Below, piece after piece: positions 24,031 through 36,780 of a stretch of DNA of 64,000 bases. Origin of the DNA: Homarus americanus (taxonomy: Eukaryota > Arthropoda > Malacostraca > Decapoda > Nephropidae); contig NW_024720773.1 in the NCBI RefSeq assembly GCF_018991925.1, positions 1,926,947-1,990,946 of the forward strand, given 5' to 3'. The notes below the pieces were generated by a model that searched no databases, was not told where the DNA came from, and was given only the letters and a program-made list of their open reading frames with translations. The translations under genes were made by a program, and so were the position numbers. Each line of letters starts with the position of its first letter. Positions within the stretch are counted from its first letter, which is position 1.

Positions 24031-25338
24031 AAACATAGTCATTTATCTTAAGAATATGTACAAAAGATTCATTATTGTTTATTACTGAATATGTATTTGA
24101 TTGAATTAATGTTTATATATGTGTGAAATGAACAATGCAATTCATTAATAATATGTAGAATATTAAAACACACAAGAGGAGACAAGACGGCATTGTTTTT
24201 GTGAGTGACGATGGTTCTACATAAGAAACTGAAGAAAATGAGACCCTGGTTGTAGCTGAAGTGAACTTAATTTAAAAAAAAAATGAATATTTGTAGTGTT
24301 TGTTTTAAGTAATGATAGTTAATGTTAATAAATGGAACACTAGAAGTAGCTAACACTAATGGTAAAGAAATAAAGCGAGACGATTAGGAACGCCAATGTA
24401 TGAACAGTAAGTACGTACATGTGAAAACATATCGTCATTTCTCTACATATGAATATGAAAGCAACTGTTCATATACGTTTTAAATAATATTTACAAATGT
24501 AAAACAAAAATTCTGCTCACCAATGGCGGTAGAGTCTAAAACATATGGACAGCCAATGAATATTGTGCGACTTTTTACTCAGATGACGAAGTCATCAGGT
24601 TCAACTCTGGCTGAAGCTGTAGGTCCAACTCTGGCTGAAGCTATAGCTTTCCATAAAGCTATTGCTGAAACTGTTACTGAGCCTGAAGTTGATGTTGAAG
24701 CTGCTTATGATGCTGAATTTGATGGTTTAGGCCTTTGAATAATAAAGCTGTTGAAAGAACCTTGCACAGCTGCTTTCTTTTCTCATTATACATCCTTATG
24801 TAGAGGTCATTTGCATTTATTTAAATTTTAATGCTTTGTTCTGTTAATGGATCCACTTCAGAAAATATGTTCATTGCTTGCTCCATATAGTATCCACAGA
24901 CCTCTCACCTTTTTCATATCGTTTTAACACATCTAGTTTCTCGGCTAAGCTTATACACTTTCTATTAGCTTTTGAAACAACACTACCATCACTTGCTCTC
25001 TTGCTTATGTTGAATAGGGATGCAAAAATGCTGTAAGAAACTTGAGAAAGTTTTTCTCCTGTTCCTGTTCCAGATGCTTGAAAACAAAAGGCCCGCCAAG
25101 CTCCTTTGTTTACCACTCATTAACCAGGCAGCTTCTTTGTGCAAGGCGCTCGTACTTTTTTTTTTAATACATATCGGGATTTATTTATTATTTATATGAA
25201 AATGTAATTTTATTTTTATTATATATTGGTCACAAATATGAATGAAGTAAGGACTTAAATTGAATTGGGTCCTAAATTAACTAGGGTCTTAAATATGAAA
25301 AGTTGTTGGTTGAATCATTGTTATCTTAGGCTTTACTG

Positions 25339-25641
25339 TATAACGAATCTAATTGGTTCTAGAACCTTGTTCGTTATAGGATTAATCCGTTCCAGGCCCC
25401 CAAATACAACCACTTAACACTGAAAAATATAATATAAAATTGTAAAAAAGTGCATAAATGTGCATCTAAACCCCTGAAATAAAGAATATCATTAATACTT
25501 GTAATAAAAAAACAAAAAATTAGTAAAAAAAAAATCGTTGTAGGAGTTTCGTTTGTTATAGCATTCTCAATTTTATAGGTAAAACCATTCGTTATAGGAA
25601 TATTCGTAGTAGAATCCATTCGTTATAGCATACCCCACTGT
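25339..25641. mobile_element. MITE E, about 300 bp
   Basis: The right end reads CGTTATAGCATACCCCACTG followed by TA. Complementary ATAACGAA motifs lie at the left (TATAACGAATCTAATTGG), immediately after family B copy 3. TTCGTTATAG motifs occur near both ends, as in fold-back MITEs of the pogo/Tigger type. The left terminus is truncated or shared with the neighbour. Confidence 0.6.
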
Positions 25642-26076
25642 ATCTATCGAAAAATACTTAAATGGACTAAAATTTTGGAACCTTGTGCAAAATGTATGAT
25701 GTATATATTCAAATTATTCACTGTCTTGCAAGGATTCCAGAAATGTAAGTTATATTACTGCTGAGACACAACTGACGCCTCACACCTGCGTGGGTCAAGG
25801 TTTGGCCGTGTTCTGTAATGTTCGGCATCACTCTGGTTAAGTCACAATTATAATAAATTTGTTTCTGATTATTTTTGAGAGAATTTTCCCATAATTATAT
25901 ATTTGTATGTGTTTTGTGTGTAAAAGAAATAATTATCCTAAGGCAAAACACACAAGGGAATATACTGTGATTCGTTGTCATTTTGAGAACCTAACCCCCG
26001 CGAATTTGGGGGCCCCTGTACTGCACAATACAGTATAATACAGTACTGTCCATTACAGTATTGCACAGTACAGTTT
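25642..26076. repeat. Dispersed repeat G, second copy
   Basis: Contains TTGCAAGGATTCCAG and AAAAGAAATAATTATCC, shared in the same or reverse orientation with 21850-22015 and 46030-46070. It ends in pentamer-like ACAGTA sequence leading into a TA tract. No gene. Confidence 0.55.
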
Positions 26077-28851
<2,775 letters not shown>

Positions 28852-30038
28852 CAGTTGGGTCTTCATTTACGCGGTCAATTGAACCTGCGGAGTACCGCGT
28901 AAATGGAATAACAGAACATATAGGATTAATTGAAATAGAGACTGGGCCGACCCCCAAACTCCACTTTTTCCGACACAATACCTACGTTGTAGTAAAAATA
29001 ACATCTTAATTTTATGATGGTATGCGCACACAATTAATATTTAAGAGAAATACAGTCACCGGTTAATGTCCATTCAAATAATGGACTCAACCCCCCCACC
29101 CTCTTCCCACGCTCGCTGGCTCCTCCCTCTCTGAGAAATGTTTGGGTGAAAACAGAAGGCTTACATTTTTAGTAATAAATCATACCTCAGACTAAATTTA
29201 GGATCCCTCTAATTGACATTGCTGGATTCCTTGCAAAACCAGGAATATTTTGAATATAAACGTCATATATTTTGCACAAAAGATAAAATTTTGGCTCTTT
29301 CTAATCAAAATTCTTACATTAGATCTAAAATTTGTATGTCTAATGCAAATTCCATGATGTTTATATTTAAAATAATCACAATCTTATAAGAATTCCAGCA
29401 ATGTAAATTATATTCTGGCCGGGTAATTTGTATGAATTTTATGAGCTAAAACAAATATCTTCAGTAAATAAACAAATTATACTTCACCCAGACACTATCT
29501 GTCAATCAAAATACCCCACCTCCACTCCCCCCCTCTTCCCACGCTCGCTGGGTCCCTCCCTCCCTCCCTCCCTACCCCTCACCTTCCCTCCCGACCAGTG
29601 AAAAGTTTGGGTGAAAACAGTAGGCTTACATTTTTAGTAATAAATAATACCTCAGACTAAAGTTAGGATAATATAATTGACATTGCTGGATTCCTTGCAA
29701 GACCAGGAATATTTTGAATATACACGTCATATATTTTGCACAAAGGTAACATATTTGCTCCGAGTAAACAAAATTTTACTTGGGACTAACATTTGTATGT
29801 CTAATGCAAAAAATCCATATGATGCTTTATTCAAATGATCATCATATTGTAAGAATTCCAATGTAAATTATATTCTGGCCGGATAATTTGTATGAATTTT
29901 ATGAGCTAAACAAAAAAATTATACTTCACCCGCGTAGATGAGTAGATGCACCGCGTAAAGTGGGAATTCCGGTTCTGGCAGGGTACCGCGTAAATGTAGA
30001 AACGCCAGAACGAGAACTGCAGAAAGCGGGCATTACTG
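28852..30038 (-). mobile_element. MITE C, copy 3, interrupted
   Basis: Reverse orientation to copies 1 and 2. Its left part (CATTTACGCGGTC to about 29052) matches their right part, and its right part (ACCGCGTAAAGTG, then GGGTACCGCGTAAATG, ending GGGCATTACTG plus TA) matches their left part. The middle is replaced by a duplicated block of unrelated sequence. It is inserted at a TA within a Tigger A end. Confidence 0.8.
29053..29930. repeat. Two tandem copies of a block of about 430-450 bp
   Basis: Both copies run CCTCTTCCCACGCTCGCTGG, TTTGGGTGAAAACAG, GGCTTACATTTTTAGTAATAA, CATTGCTGGATTCC and CTGGCCGG-TAATTTG in the same order and orientation. They start near 29085 and 29520. Parts match dispersed repeat G elsewhere in the window. 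No coding frame is seen. Confidence 0.85.
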
Positions 30039-30186
30039 TACTACAGCTGGTGGACCGCCAAAATGCAAGCTTAAAACATGTTGAGGTCCGCTTTGTGAAA
30101 CTCAGAATCGAGGGATTGCTCGTTAACCGGCTAAAAAATCTTATGGAAGGTAAATCGCTAACCAAATCTCTAACTGAGGGTTACTG
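30039..30186. mobile_element. Tigger A terminal fragment
   Basis: Matches the last 150 bp of Tigger A (CAGCTGGTGGACCGCC, ATGTTGAGGTCCGC, TTGCTCGTTAACCGG) and ends with TAACTGAGGGTTACTG plus TA. The rest of the element was lost, probably through the MITE C insertion and later deletion. Confidence 0.85.
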
Positions 30187-30570
30187 TACAATTATCTTTT
30201 AATTAATTAAAAATAATGTGTAAAGTAAGCAAAACCATTTTTAATTGTGGAGTTAGGTTAGGTAGAATTTAGCCTTCTGGAGACAGCAACTGGGTGAATT
30301 CATTAGCTTACGGGAGACAACTTCACAAATAGGACGCAGGCTGATTTTTTAGCCCCCTTTCAGACAAAATAGTGTGTCTTATATGCCATGTAAAAATAGC
30401 AGTAATCATTTGTTAAAAAAGTTAACTCTAATTGCACAACATAAATCTTTTGTTTCAAACTTACACTCCAATGTCATATTTATTGACAGTTCTTAACACT
30501 TATTCCTCTATATAAATGATGATGTTCACAGTTAAACAATTTAGTGAGCACAAGGTTAGTATATTGACGC
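30187..30570. repeat. Dispersed repeat F (first copy) and flank
   Basis: From about 30195 to 30402 the sequence (TTAGGTAGAATTTAGCC, GAGACAGCAACTGGG, TGTCTTATATGCCAT) is an inverted match to about 42786-43005. The remaining part to 30570 shows a stretch (CTCTATATAAATGATG, CAGTTAAACAATTTAGTG) related to 47125-47170. Confidence 0.7.
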
Positions 30571-30622
30571 TGTAGTGGACGCCTCACAACTGCGTGATCC
30601 GCATTCCGCCGATGCGCGCCGG
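30571..30622 (+). repeat. Deleted 5' LTR of the Gypsy tandem
   Basis: TGTAGTGGACGCC, CAACTGCG and GATCCGCATTCCG match the first 50 bases of the complete LTRs. The sequence then jumps into the integrase gene near 30625, so the rest of the LTR, gag and most of pol are missing. Confidence 0.8.
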
Positions 30623-30630
30623 TGATCCCC

Positions 30631-31752
30631 GCAACCGTAATCACTGACTGAGGAGTACAGTTTGAGTCACAACTCTGGCAGCACCTCCTACAGTTCCTCG
30701 GCACGTCTAGACAACGCACTACAGCATACCACCCTCAAGCCAACGGCATGGTAGAGCGTTTTCACCGGCAGCTGAAGGACGCACTCAAGGCACAGCACGA
30801 CCCTTACAGCTGGACTGATGCGCTTCCCTTAGTGCTCCTCGGCATCCGTGCGTCACACAAGGAGGCTATGGACTCTAGCCCAGCAGATCTGACACTAGGC
30901 GAGCCCCTTCGGCTACCCGGGGATTTCTCACTCCCTCCTGATCCCAACCAAACCACTCCAGCCGTTCGTCACGACTTACTCCAAAAGCTGCGACAAGCAG
31001 TTTCTGCATTCAGAGCTACTGCTCCACGCCAGCCTACTCGGCACCCTGAACACATCCCTCCTGCACTACTCACAGCCGAGTATGTTTTCGTCAGGCATGA
31101 TGCTCACCGCAACCCATTACAACGCCCCTACGATGGACCCTTCCAGATGGTTACCCGTTCAGCAAAGTTCCTGACAATTATCCGGAATGGCAGACATGAC
31201 ACCGTCAGCATAGACCGAGTCAAACCGGCCGCCTTACCCGTCGGGCTCCCAGCCCAGCAGCACCATCAACAAACTACGCCTGCACCAGTCTACCCGCAGT
31301 TACCACCGGCAGCAACACCACGCCCACGACATTTCTGGGCACCCTCTTTTCACCCTCATGTACAACCTGCTCCTGTCATAGACCCTCCTCCTGTCATAGA
31401 ACCTGAACCTGTAATAGACCTCCCTTCTATCATAGAACCTGCTCCTGCCATGGACCCTCCTCCTGACCCAGCCCCTGCAGCAGCAGGAGCACAACAACCA
31501 TTGCTTGTACAACCTCCTCTAATCCCAAACCCTCTTTCTCCTCCTAATTCTCCCACAGGTTTTGTGTCACTAGACGGAGTTGTTACACGTAGCGGTCGAG
31601 TCGTACATACACCTGCCCGGTATGTGTTATGTGTGGGACACAACCCGGACAACATCCAGCCTCCCGCCGCGCCGGGAGGGGAGGGGGAGTATTGTAGTGG
31701 ACGTCTCCCCTACAACTGCGTATCCGCATTCCGATGCGACGCCGTATCCTAG
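30631..31752 (+). pseudogene. Ty3/Gypsy integrase, C-terminal half
   Basis: Opens inside the integrase core (PATVITD), with a TGA in place of the Arg codon right after that second catalytic Asp. It then runs open through ANGMVERFHRQ (catalytic Glu), the GPY/F module (RPYDGPFQMV) and a long proline-rich tail (repeated APVIDPPPVIEPEP type) to a stop within the next LTR. From the ATG of MVERFHR 334 codons are open. It cannot give a working integrase because the zinc-binding part and first Asp are absent. Confidence 0.9.
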
Positions 31753-32184
31753 CAACCAAGCGAGCGGCGACACCAGATGTTACCATATCCTAGCAACGGA
31801 ACCAGGGACCGGCGACTTTCTCGGGTTTTCCCAACATGACTCATAGAGGACTCACGGCTGCTGGGTATATAAGCTCTGTCTCTCCATTGAGATTCATTCT
31901 GGTCTCTCTTCTTGAACAAGCAACACCTCCTCCAGCAAGCTCCACGCTGTCAGCATTCATTCAACCAGGAGGCCAGCAACAGGCAACATCTTCTCTAACG
32001 AAGCTCCTGCACATCTACCTCCTTCAACACGCTACTCACCGAACGTCTCTACTGAGCAGCTCCTCACCACACGGCACCTCCAGCACCAGACTGTCTATCA
32101 TATAACTTATATTATACAAGAAAACCACCTTAGAGTTTCCATCCATCCTGAGTGCTAGACAACATTATACCACGAATTCCTACA
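31693..32184 (+). repeat. Gypsy LTR, middle copy (492 bp)
   Basis: Starts TGTAGTGGACG and ends ATTCCTACA. A TATATAAG box lies at 31866-31873. A purine-rich run (GGGAGGGGAGGGGGAG) precedes it as polypurine tract. The following AATGGTGACTCCC resembles a primer-binding site starting with TGG. Confidence 0.93.
31866..31873 (+). promoter_or_regulatory. LTR TATA box
   Basis: TATATAAG in the LTR, repeated at 34462-34469 in the last LTR, and present in reverse orientation in the LTRs at 52323-54534. It is probably the core promoter that starts the retrotransposon transcript. Confidence 0.7.
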
Positions 32185-32204
32185 AATGGTGACTCCCTGA
32201 GATA
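32185..32204 (+). other. Primer-binding site
   Basis: Directly after the LTR the sequence reads AATGGTGACTCCCTGAG. The other Gypsy elements in the window have AATGGTGACCCCTGGAG in the same place, so a tRNA 3' end beginning TGGTGACCCC (as complement) is the likely primer; the tRNA was not identified. Confidence 0.6.
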
Positions 32205-32218
32205 AGCATTCACACAGG

Positions 32219-34348
32219 ATGGAGGACGGACGGATCTCTCTGCCGACTTTCAACCACAACGTCGAGGACTGGCTAGACCATGTGGAAGCAGCCCTCGCCG
32301 GCTCACGAGCGACCGACGAGCAAAAGTATTGCGCCCTGCTCTGTGCCTTGCCCACGGAAATGGCCACGCGGGTCTCACAAACCATTTCCAACCCTCCAGA
32401 TGACGACAAATTCGCTACCCTGCGGGCTGCCTTGAAGACGTGTTATCAACATTTCCAGCACTTCCTCGAGGCCCGTCAGTTGACCATCTTCACTGATCAC
32501 AAGCCCCTCGTCCACGCCTTCGCTTCAGCTTCCCAGTCACATACACCTCGTGTCCTGCGCCACTTTGCTTACATCTCGGAGTTCTCCAGCGACGTCCAAC
32601 ACATTAAAGGCAGCCACAACGAGATCGCCGACGCCCTCTCTCGTTGTATATCCACCATTCTTCCCTCATCTCCACCCATTGATTATGGGCAGCTAGCCGC
32701 GGCTCAAGAGAAAGACGAAGACCTGGCAGCATACAAGACATCCCCCTCAGGCCTCATACTCCAAGAACTCCCTGTTCCTGGCACAAAGATAAAATTGTGG
32801 TGCGACGTATCCTGTGGACAGCCTAGACCGTTCGTGCCTCACGTCCACCGCCGCGCTGTTTTCGACCGCATCCATGGTCTCAGCCACCCGGGTGTGCGGG
32901 CCTCCCAGCGCCTCCTCACGCAACGTGTCGTCTGGCCCGGCATCAAGTCTGATACTAAGAAATGGGCTGCCCAGTGCCTGGCCTGCCAGTCCTCCAAAAT
33001 ACATCGTCACATACGGGCCCCCTTACAAGCCTTCCCTATTCCCAAAGGACGTTTTCAAGTAGTACACCTCGACATCGTGGGACCTCTACCATCATCCTAC
33101 GGTAGCACCTACATCTTCACCTGCATCGACCGTTTCACCAGGTGGACAGAAGCAATTCCCATGCCCAACGCTACAGCAGAGACTACTGTCCGCGCCTTCA
33201 TGTCCGGTTGGGTTTCCCGTTTTGGCCCCCCCGCAACCGTAATCACTGACCGAGGAGTACAGTTTGAGTCACAACTCTGGCAGCACCTCCTACAGTTCCT
33301 CGGCACGTCTAGACAACGCACTACAGCATACCACCCTCAAGCCAACGGCATGGTAGAGCGTTTTCACCGGCAGCTGAAGGACGCACTCAAGGCACAGCAC
33401 GACCCTTACAGCTGGACTGATGCGCTTCCCTTAGTGCTCCTCGGCATCCGTGCGTCACACAAGGAGGATATGGACTGTAGCCCAGCAGATCTGACACTAG
33501 GCGAGCCCCTTCGGCTACCCGGGGATTTCTCACTCCCTCCTGATCCCAACCAAACCACTCCAGCCGTTCGTCACGACTTACTCCAAAAGCTACGACAAGC
33601 AGTTTCTGCATTCAGAGCTACTGCTCCACGCCAGCCTACTCGGCGCCCTGAACACATCCCTCCTGCACTACTCACAGCCGAGTATGTTTTCGTCAGGCAT
33701 GATGCTCACCGCAACCCATTACAACGCCCCTACGATGGACCCTTCCAGGTGGTTACCCGTTCAGCAAAGTTCCTGACAATTATCCGGAATGGCAGACATG
33801 ACACCGTCAGCATAGACCGAGTCAAACCGGCCGCCTTACCCGTCGGGCCCCCAGCCCAGCAGCACCATCAACAAAACTACGCCTGCACCAGTCTACCCGC
33901 AGTTACCACCGGCAGCAACACCACGCCCACGACATTTCTGGGCACCCTCTTTTCACCCTCATGTACAACCTGCTCCTGTCTAGCTCCTGTCATAGAACCT
34001 GAACCTGTAATAGACCTCCCTTCTATCATAGAACCTGCTCCTGCCATGGACCCTCCTCCTGACGCAGCCCCTGCAGCAGCAGGAGCACAACAACCATTGC
34101 TTGTACAACCTCCTCTAATCCCAAACCCTCTTTCTCCTCCTAATTCTCCCACAGGTTTTGTGTCACTAGACGGAGTTGTTACACGTAGCGGTCGAGTCGT
34201 ACATACACCTGCCCGGTATGTGTTATGTGTGGGACACAACCCGGACAACATCCAGCCTCCCGCCGCGCCGGGAGGGGAGGGGGAGTATTGTAGTGGACGT
34301 CTCCCCTACAACTGCGTATCCGCATTCCGATGCGCCGCCGTATCCTAG
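32219..34348 (+). CDS. Chimeric Gypsy polyprotein: Gag start fused to RNase H and integrase
   Basis: One open frame of 709 codons. Residues 1-76 are the N-terminus of Gag (ISLPTFNHNVEDWL). An in-frame deletion joins them at about 32447 to RNase H (QHFQHFLEARQ, FTDHKPL, GSHNEIADALS; residues 77-142), removing the rest of Gag, the protease and the reverse transcriptase. Next come the integrase H2C2 zinc region (H219, H223, C253, C256), the DDE core (D285, D344, E380), the GPY/F module (about 503-512) and a proline-rich tail. Residues 553-588 are read in a shifted frame, restored by a second indel, compared with the left copy. It can make no cDNA alone, but all integrase residues are present. 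Confidence 0.9.
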   Translation: MEDGRISLPTFNHNVEDWLDHVEAALAGSRATDEQKYCALLCALPTEMATRVSQTISNPPDDDKFATLRAALKTCYQHFQHFLEARQLTIFTDHKPLVHAFASASQSHTPRVLRHFAYISEFSSDVQHIKGSHNEIADALSRCISTILPSSPPIDYGQLAAAQEKDEDLAAYKTSPSGLILQELPVPGTKIKLWCDVSCGQPRPFVPHVHRRAVFDRIHGLSHPGVRASQRLLTQRVVWPGIKSDTKKWAAQCLACQSSKIHRHIRAPLQAFPIPKGRFQVVHLDIVGPLPSSYGSTYIFTCIDRFTRWTEAIPMPNATAETTVRAFMSGWVSRFGPPATVITDRGVQFESQLWQHLLQFLGTSRQRTTAYHPQANGMVERFHRQLKDALKAQHDPYSWTDALPLVLLGIRASHKEDMDCSPADLTLGEPLRLPGDFSLPPDPNQTTPAVRHDLLQKLRQAVSAFRATAPRQPTRRPEHIPPALLTAEYVFVRHDAHRNPLQRPYDGPFQVVTRSAKFLTIIRNGRHDTVSIDRVKPAALPVGPPAQQHHQQNYACTSLPAVTTGSNTTPTTFLGTLFSPSCTTCSCLAPVIEPEPVIDLPSIIEPAPAMDPPPDAAPAAAGAQQPLLVQPPLIPNPLSPPNSPTGFVSLDGVVTRSGRVVHTPARYVLCVGHNPDNIQPPAAPGGEGEYCSGRLPYNCVSAFRCAAVS

Positions 34349-34780
34349 CAACCAAGCGAGCGGCGACAACAGATGTTACCATATCTTAGCAACGGAACCA
34401 GGGACCGGCGACTTTCTCGGGTTTTCCCAACATGACTCGTAGAGGACTCACGGCTGCTGGGTATATAAGCTCTGTCTCTCCATTGAGATTCATTCTGGTC
34501 TCTCTTCTTGAACAAGCAACACCTCCTCCAGCAAGCTCCACGCTGTCAGCATTCATTCAACCAGGAGGCCAGCAACAGGCAACATCTTCTCTAACGAAGC
34601 TCCTGCACATCTACCTCCTTCAACACGCTACTCACCGAACGTCTCTACTGAGCAGCTCCTCACCACACGGCACCTCCAGCACCAGACTGTCTATCATATA
34701 ACTTATATTATACAAGAAAACCACCTTAGAGTTTCCATCCATCCTGAGTGCTAGACAACATTATACCACGAATTCCTACA
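34289..34780 (+). repeat. Gypsy LTR, right copy (492 bp)
   Basis: Same length and ends as the middle LTR and about 99% identical by eye (changes such as GCGACGCC/GCGCCGCC and ACTCATAG/ACTCGTAG). The long frame ends inside it. It is followed by ACGTG. Confidence 0.93.
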
Positions 34781-36074
34781 ACGTGTGTCTGCCACAACTT
34801 CACATTGTAGGAGTGTGTCAGGGAGCATGGCTGGGCTCGCAGTGTAGTTACAGCCCACTGCCTCAACCTTTACGTTCACTTCACACACACATGCTCCTCA
34901 TTTTTTTTTTTTTTTTAGTTTTATTTTATATTTTCTTTATTTCTAAGTCACATTAAAGTATTGAAATTATTTCTTTTTCTCATACAAACATGGACAAGTT
35001 CATGAAAATGCACGGATTTGCAGAAAAAATGGACTTTTGAAACAAGAATTTGCGAGGTCAGACTGTATAAAGGTTGTGGAAAAGTCGTTTCAATACTCTA
35101 ATGTGACTTGGAAACAAATATAATATATTATCAAACTTTAAAATAAGAACTATGAAGAGCATGAGTGTGTATTCTGTGTGGGAGGTGATCATAAGTGTGG
35201 AAGGAGTGGGCAGTTTGTCAATAGTCCATCTGGCAACTTGGCTGGTTAGGACTACTTCAGTTTAGATGCCCACCACAACCACCTGTGCTGTAAGTTTCCT
35301 TCATCTTCTTTATTACTGATTGTCAAGTTGATTTCAGCAGAGAATATTTAGGAAAAATAATGAAAGCATAAGAAAGGTAAAGTTATACAAGATAGTGCAC
35401 ACACTGCATCACAATTTAGGCCGAGAGAGGTGCAGGTGGAAGCATCTCCCCCAGCCATACGCTCCTACACTCACTGGGTCTTTTTTTCCCTAATCAAGTC
35501 TGTAAAGTTGAATGTGCGTAAGATACGACACGACTATATAAAATATACACAAAAATAATTGATAATTGAATGACAATAGACACTCGGTATTCTACATTAC
35601 AAAACAAAACAAAATCTATTCATTGGATGGTTTGAGACGAGACCAAACTAAAGTTGTATCCGAGTATATCAAAGCAGAGCCTTTACTAAATATTTAAACA
35701 AGTAGATTTGTACTGTAATGTTAGCTTAGTGAAGTCTACAAGTAATTACTTTTCATTGTTGCTTCCACACTGCAGCAACTAAAGAAATATATTTAACATT
35801 TCTTTCAAAATAAATTATGGAAGATTCACGTTGTTGAGAGGTGCATAATTGGCGAATCATGGGCCCAGGGGTGCCAAATTACTTGGCAAATTAAATACCA
35901 AAGGAACATTTTCATATCTTAAATTAACTGTGATTCTAAAATAAAAAAAATAAAAAGAAATTTAGAACAAATGTATATAATTTTTCAAATTATGGGAGGT
36001 TTCAAAAATTTATTTCAAGCCTTTACGTTTGGGGTAAGATTTTCAAGATTGGCAAGATATTTTAAGCAGTTACC
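34781..36074. other. Non-coding, with a hairpin-forming repeat
   Basis: No gene is recognised. A T-run at about 34900-34915 and the inverted repeat described separately are the only structures. The small frame at 35971-36186 has no family motif. Confidence 0.5.
34925..35132. repeat. Inverted repeat, arms about 45 bp
   Basis: Left arm ATTTCTAAGTCACATTAAAG and TATTGAAA pairs with right arm TTTCAATACTCTAATG and TGACTTGGAAA, about 110 bp apart. A related single arm (TTTCTAAGCCACATTACAG) occurs near 47750. It may be a small fold-back element. Confidence 0.65.
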
Positions 36075-36780
36075 TCTGGTAGCTGTCTGGTCATCCTCCC
36101 ACCACACAAACAAGCAAGTTCAACATTTAGCTCTGATACTTCCATTTCTCAATAAGGACTGGGAAAGATGTCATGGTTTTCTTTAATAAATTCACAAAAC
36201 AGTTTATCCAATCAATTTTTACATTATTTGACATAATGGTGCACATTAACAGACAGTGGGAATACTACAGGGGTAGACCAGAGCTGGTGGAGGCCACCCA
36301 TGCTGGACAGGCTACAGTTCATCATTGAAAAGCGGAGCAGCTGGACTGGCTACTGAATGAATAATTTTGGTGACTGTGTTTTATGCTTATTTTCTTTAAT
36401 CTAAAGAATTTATATTGTTTGAACCATTGTTTTACCTTTTTTAACTGTAAACAAAGATACTGAGCCTATACAACAACACCTAAGAACATTTATGGTTACC
36501 TAGACAACTAATAATAAAATATGGTCATGCTGTTTGTACCTTATTGTTCCCTCCAACCCAAATGAATGGTGTTGTGACCTTCTATAGTGCATTTTTCCCA
36601 GCTGAGAAGAGATCCGCCTCCCCCCCCCCTCAAGAGTTACACCTGATTGGCTGTTGCAAATCTGTCCAATTTTGTCCTGAAGTAATGATGTATTTCTAAA
36701 TTATTTTATTCATAATGGCCATTTTTGACGAGAAAGATATTTAGCTAAATTATATAAAGATACATACTTTACTTTAACTA

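Larger units (their letters stand above)
22032..25338 (-). mobile_element. Tigger/pogo-like element family B, copy 3, internally deleted
   Basis: Bounded by CAGTAAAGCCTTG and GGCTTTACTG with TA on both sides; orientation is reverse to copies 1 and 2. The transposase start (near 25015-24920) is joined directly to the gene's end at about 24890, the same junction as in copy 1. It has three of the roughly 400-bp 3' units (near 22350, 22755 and 24210) instead of two, and a LINE piece inserted at 22912-24030. Confidence 0.88.
30571..34780 (+). mobile_element. Ty3/Gypsy tandem with three LTRs
   Basis: Order: a deleted first LTR (about 50 bp at 30571), the 3' part of an integrase gene, a complete LTR (31693-32184), a shortened internal region with one long frame, and a complete LTR (34289-34780). 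The two internal parts are nearly identical where they overlap, and the two complete LTRs differ at only a handful of sites. The flanks ACGC (left) and ACGT (right) may be a 4-bp target duplication with one mismatch. This looks like a recent insertion remodelled by recombination between LTRs. Confidence 0.88.

Noticed and set aside
24523..24738. Small + strand protein with TLAEA repeats
   Set aside because: It is antisense to the Ser/Ala-rich tail of the family B transposase; the equivalent region in copies 1 and 2 shows the same shadow frame.
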